Part shown: positions 36,387 to 37,963 of the stretch, one piece after another | How the letters are laid out: each line of letters begins with the position of its first letter | How positions within the stretch are numbered: position 1 is the stretch's first letter | Assembly (NCBI GenBank): GCA_012523035.1 | Contig: JAAYJH010000040.1 | Coordinates: 1-37,963, forward strand | Source of the DNA: Fibrobacter sp. | GTDB taxonomy: Bacteria > Fibrobacterota > Fibrobacteria > Fibrobacterales > Fibrobacteraceae | Reading direction: 5' to 3' | DNA: 37,963 nucleotides | The notes under the pieces: generated by a model | The model's input: only the letters and a program-made list of their open reading frames with translations | Databases searched by the model: none | What the model was told of the DNA's origin: nothing | Position numbers and translations under genes: made by a program

Positions 36387-36812
36387 TTAGCTAACAACTT
36401 CTACGCCCATAGAACGAGCTGTGCCCGCTACCATACGCTGTGCTGCTTCGAGGTCGATTGTGTTTAGATCCGGCATCTTTTGCTCTGCAATAGCCCGGAC
36501 TTGATCTTGAGTGATAGAACCAACTTTTTTACGATTGGGCTCACCCGAAGCTTTATCTATGCCAACAGCCTTTTTAATTAAAACAGGTACTGGCGGTACT
36601 TTTGTAATAAAAGTAAAACTTTTATCTGCAAAAACGGTAATCACTACTGGAATTACCATTCCTTTTGCATCTTGAGTTTTAGCATTAAACTGTTTGCAAA
36701 ACTCCATAATATTAACACCCTTTTGACCAAGGGCAGGACCTACTGGAGGTGATGGATTAGCTGCACCACCTGGTATTTGTAGCTTAATATAACCTGTAAT
36801 TTTCTTTGCCAC
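36387..36812 (-). CDS. rplK: 50S ribosomal protein L11
   Basis: Part of the GTPase-associated centre, 141 residues. I place the start at GTG 36812 ([10 protein letters not shown]), seven bases after GGAG. This gives the normal family length; an ATG at 36896 would add 28 residues overlapping nusG that do not resemble L11. Motifs are [20 protein letters not shown] and the C-terminal RNA-binding [16 protein letters not shown] and GTARSMGV. Confidence 0.97.
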   Translation of the reverse strand: MAKKITGYIKLQIPGGAANPSPPVGPALGQKGVNIMEFCKQFNAKTQDAKGMVIPVVITVFADKSFTFITKVPPVPVLIKKAVGIDKASGEPNRKKVGSITQDQVRAIAEQKMPDLNTIDLEAAQRMVAGTARSMGVEVVS

Positions 36813-36840
36813 TTTATTTCTCCATTTCAAGCCTATACAA

Positions 36841-37395
36841 TTAAGAACTTGGTTCGACTTGGTTAAAAGCAAGCTCAACTGGTGTGGAACGACCAAAAAC
36901 TGAAACCATTACTTTGATTTTAGATTTATCTGCCATTACTTCATTAATTGAGCCCTCAAAATCCTTAAAAGGACCTTCTTTTATACGGACTTGATCTCCA
37001 ATAGTATATGGAATAATCTCGTCTTCTATTAAATCATCTGACTCTATACCTAAAATGCGATCCACTTCACTTTTTCGCAAAGGAACAGGAGTTTTATTTA
37101 AACGACTAACACCACTAAAATGTGTGACACCGGGAATAGAAGCCACAATATGCTGGGTGAGCTCATCTAAGATCATCTCTACAATAACATAAGATGGGTA
37201 TAAATTATAAACCTTAGTTCTTGCTTTTCTCTTGCCAGAAGAACTTACTTTTACAGTTTTTTGTGGCACCAAGATACGACCAAACTTATCTTGGATTTCT
37301 TCGCGTTCTATCATTAGTTCAAGATGCTGTTTAATTTTATTTTCTTGCCCTGCAAAAGTGTGGACTGCAAACCACTGCATTTTTACATCTTGCAT
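36841..37395 (-). CDS. nusG: transcription termination/antitermination factor NusG
   Basis: Binds the RNA polymerase clamp and links transcription with Rho or ribosomes. The NGN domain spans about residues 6-115 ([37 protein letters not shown]). The KOW domain is C-terminal ([19 protein letters not shown]). The start is ambiguous: ATG 37395 (184 residues) fits best, GTG 37407 would overlap secE by eight bases, and ATG 37380 also fits the domain. Confidence 0.95.
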   Translation of the reverse strand: MQDVKMQWFAVHTFAGQENKIKQHLELMIEREEIQDKFGRILVPQKTVKVSSSGKRKARTKVYNLYPSYVIVEMILDELTQHIVASIPGVTHFSGVSRLNKTPVPLRKSEVDRILGIESDDLIEDEIIPYTIGDQVRIKEGPFKDFEGSINEVMADKSKIKVMVSVFGRSTPVELAFNQVEPSS

Positions 37396-37399
37396 ATTG

Positions 37400-37588
37400 T
37401 TATCCACGACCTATAAAACGTTCTACTAGCCAAGACAAACCGAAGTCAAGTCCAGCAATATAAGAACCCATAATTAAGCTAAAAATAATGACGACCATAG
37501 TAGAACCTTTTAACTCTTCCCAAGTTGGCCAAGTTACTTTTTTTAGTTCTTGAATCACTTCTTTAATATATTGCTGAAATTTTCTCAT
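37400..37588 (-). CDS. secE: preprotein translocase subunit SecE
   Basis: Small clamp of the SecYEG channel, 62 residues with the single-helix short form. An amphipathic N terminus carries the conserved KKVTWPTWEEL, followed by one membrane helix (about 29-56). CGGAG precedes ATG 37588. It stands between tRNA-Trp and nusG, the common order. Confidence 0.96.
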   Translation of the reverse strand: MRKFQQYIKEVIQELKKVTWPTWEELKGSTMVVIIFSLIMGSYIAGLDFGLSWLVERFIGRG

Positions 37589-37606
37589 ATCTTAACTCCG
37601 AAGAAG

Positions 37607-37679
37607 CAGGTCAGGAGGGAATCGAACCCCCAACCGACGGTTTTGGAGACCGTTACTCTACCAATTGAGCTACTGACCT
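37607..37679 (-). tRNA. trnW: tRNA-Trp (anticodon CCA)
   Basis: A 73-base cloverleaf. Acceptor AGGTCAG pairs with CTGACCT, the anticodon stem is ACGGT/ACCGT and the loop is CTCCAAA with CCA at 37644-37646. The T-loop is GTTCGAATC and the discriminator base is G. The 3' CCA is not encoded (G is followed by CTT). It is located between rpmG and secE, where tRNA-Trp is common in many bacteria. Confidence 0.97.
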
Positions 37680-37687
37680 AAAACTCC

Positions 37688-37840
37688 TTATTTAGTTTCC
37701 TTGTGCATAGTGTGCTTACGACAAAATGGACAATACTTTTTGTGCTCCACCCTAGATGGATGAAGTCGTTTGTTTTTATCTGTATCGTAATTTCGTTGTT
37801 TGCACTCTGTGCATTCTAATGTGATAAGTTCCCTTGCCAT
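37688..37840 (-). CDS. rpmG: 50S ribosomal protein L33
   Basis: A 50-residue large-subunit protein. It begins [20 protein letters not shown] and contains CxxC at 10/13 and CxxC at 38/41, so it is the zinc-binding form. The gene is small and easily missed. AAGAGAG lies upstream of ATG 37840. It sits 14 bases after tuf and eight bases before tRNA-Trp. Confidence 0.96.
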   Translation of the reverse strand: MARELITLECTECKQRNYDTDKNKRLHPSRVEHKKYCPFCRKHTMHKETK

Positions 37841-37854
37841 TTATATATACTCTC

Positions 37855-37963
37855 TTAATTAAGAATTTCTGTTACGGAACCAGCACCAACAGTTCGTCCA
37901 CCTTCACGGATAGCAAAGCGGAGTTGCTTGTCCATGGCGATAGGAGCGATGAGCTCTACAGTA
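37855..37963 (-). CDS. tuf: elongation factor Tu, C-terminal end (gene continues past window)
   Basis: The last 35 codons match domain 3 of EF-Tu: [18 protein letters not shown], then [17 protein letters not shown] and stop. EF-Tu delivers aminoacyl-tRNA to the ribosome. The 5' part lies beyond the right edge. It leads the tuf-rpmG-trnW-secE-nusG run. Confidence 0.97.
   Translation of the reverse strand, partial: TVELIAPIAMDKQLRFAIREGGRTVGAGSVTEILN

Noticed and set aside
36813-36896. Longer rplK starting at 36896
   Set aside because: It overlaps nusG and the extra residues do not resemble L11; GTG 36812 has a good ribosome-binding site and gives the normal length.
1-37963. Insertion sequences, prophage, CRISPR arrays or a defence island
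   Set aside because: No transposase, integrase, cas gene, direct-repeat array or toxin-antitoxin pair was seen; the lone methyltransferase is not enough to call a defence system.

Overview
The window is about 38 kb of bacterial chromosome with low GC. Nothing in it looks phage-like or plasmid-like, and I see no insertion sequence or CRISPR array. Several traits point to the Fibrobacterota/FCB side of the tree. These are a short primary-type sigma factor without region 1.1, poly-serine linkers in secreted proteins, 'YPNP'-type C-terminal sorting domains, a SUMF1-like lipoprotein, and separate Mrp and DUF971 genes. The phylum assignment is inference from these traits; there is no 16S rRNA gene here.

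Left part (1-8383). The 3' end of an M6-type secreted protein converges on a minus-strand run. That run holds rpoD and two membrane or lipoprotein TPR genes, preceded by mrp-DUF971 and a ModF-like tandem ABC ATPase. Middle-left (8481-18248) is all plus strand. It carries mqnC (futalosine-pathway menaquinone synthesis), batD-batE (aerotolerance-type envelope proteins without batA/B/C), a ZIP metal transporter, a large M6-like secreted protein whose zinc site is destroyed, a SUMF1-like lipoprotein, and a beta-class DNA methyltransferase with no restriction partner.

Middle-right (18274-23721, minus strand) is a tight operon: purA, a Crp/Fnr regulator, a kinase-less PASTA membrane protein, a TPR lipoprotein and a LolB-like/DUF4292-like lipoprotein. 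A good sigma-70-type promoter lies upstream of purA. A gap of about 1.1 kb follows (23722-24826). It contains no confident gene but does contain one 94-codon open frame without a start codon.

Right part (24827-37963, minus strand) is the transcription/translation supercluster, read from the right edge: tuf (partial), rpmG, tRNA-Trp, secE, nusG, rplK, rplA, rplJ, rplL, rpoB, rpoC, rpsL, rpsG. It ends in a clear intrinsic terminator. fusA is not next to rpsG. A strong candidate promoter lies between rpoC and rpsL.

The most interesting observations are two. First, the M6-like protein reads N-Q-x-G-R where active family members read H-E-x-G-H. Second, the tandem ABC ATPase has lost complementary motifs in its two halves, so that exactly one composite ATP site should remain. 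I did not find an obvious new defence or mobile system.
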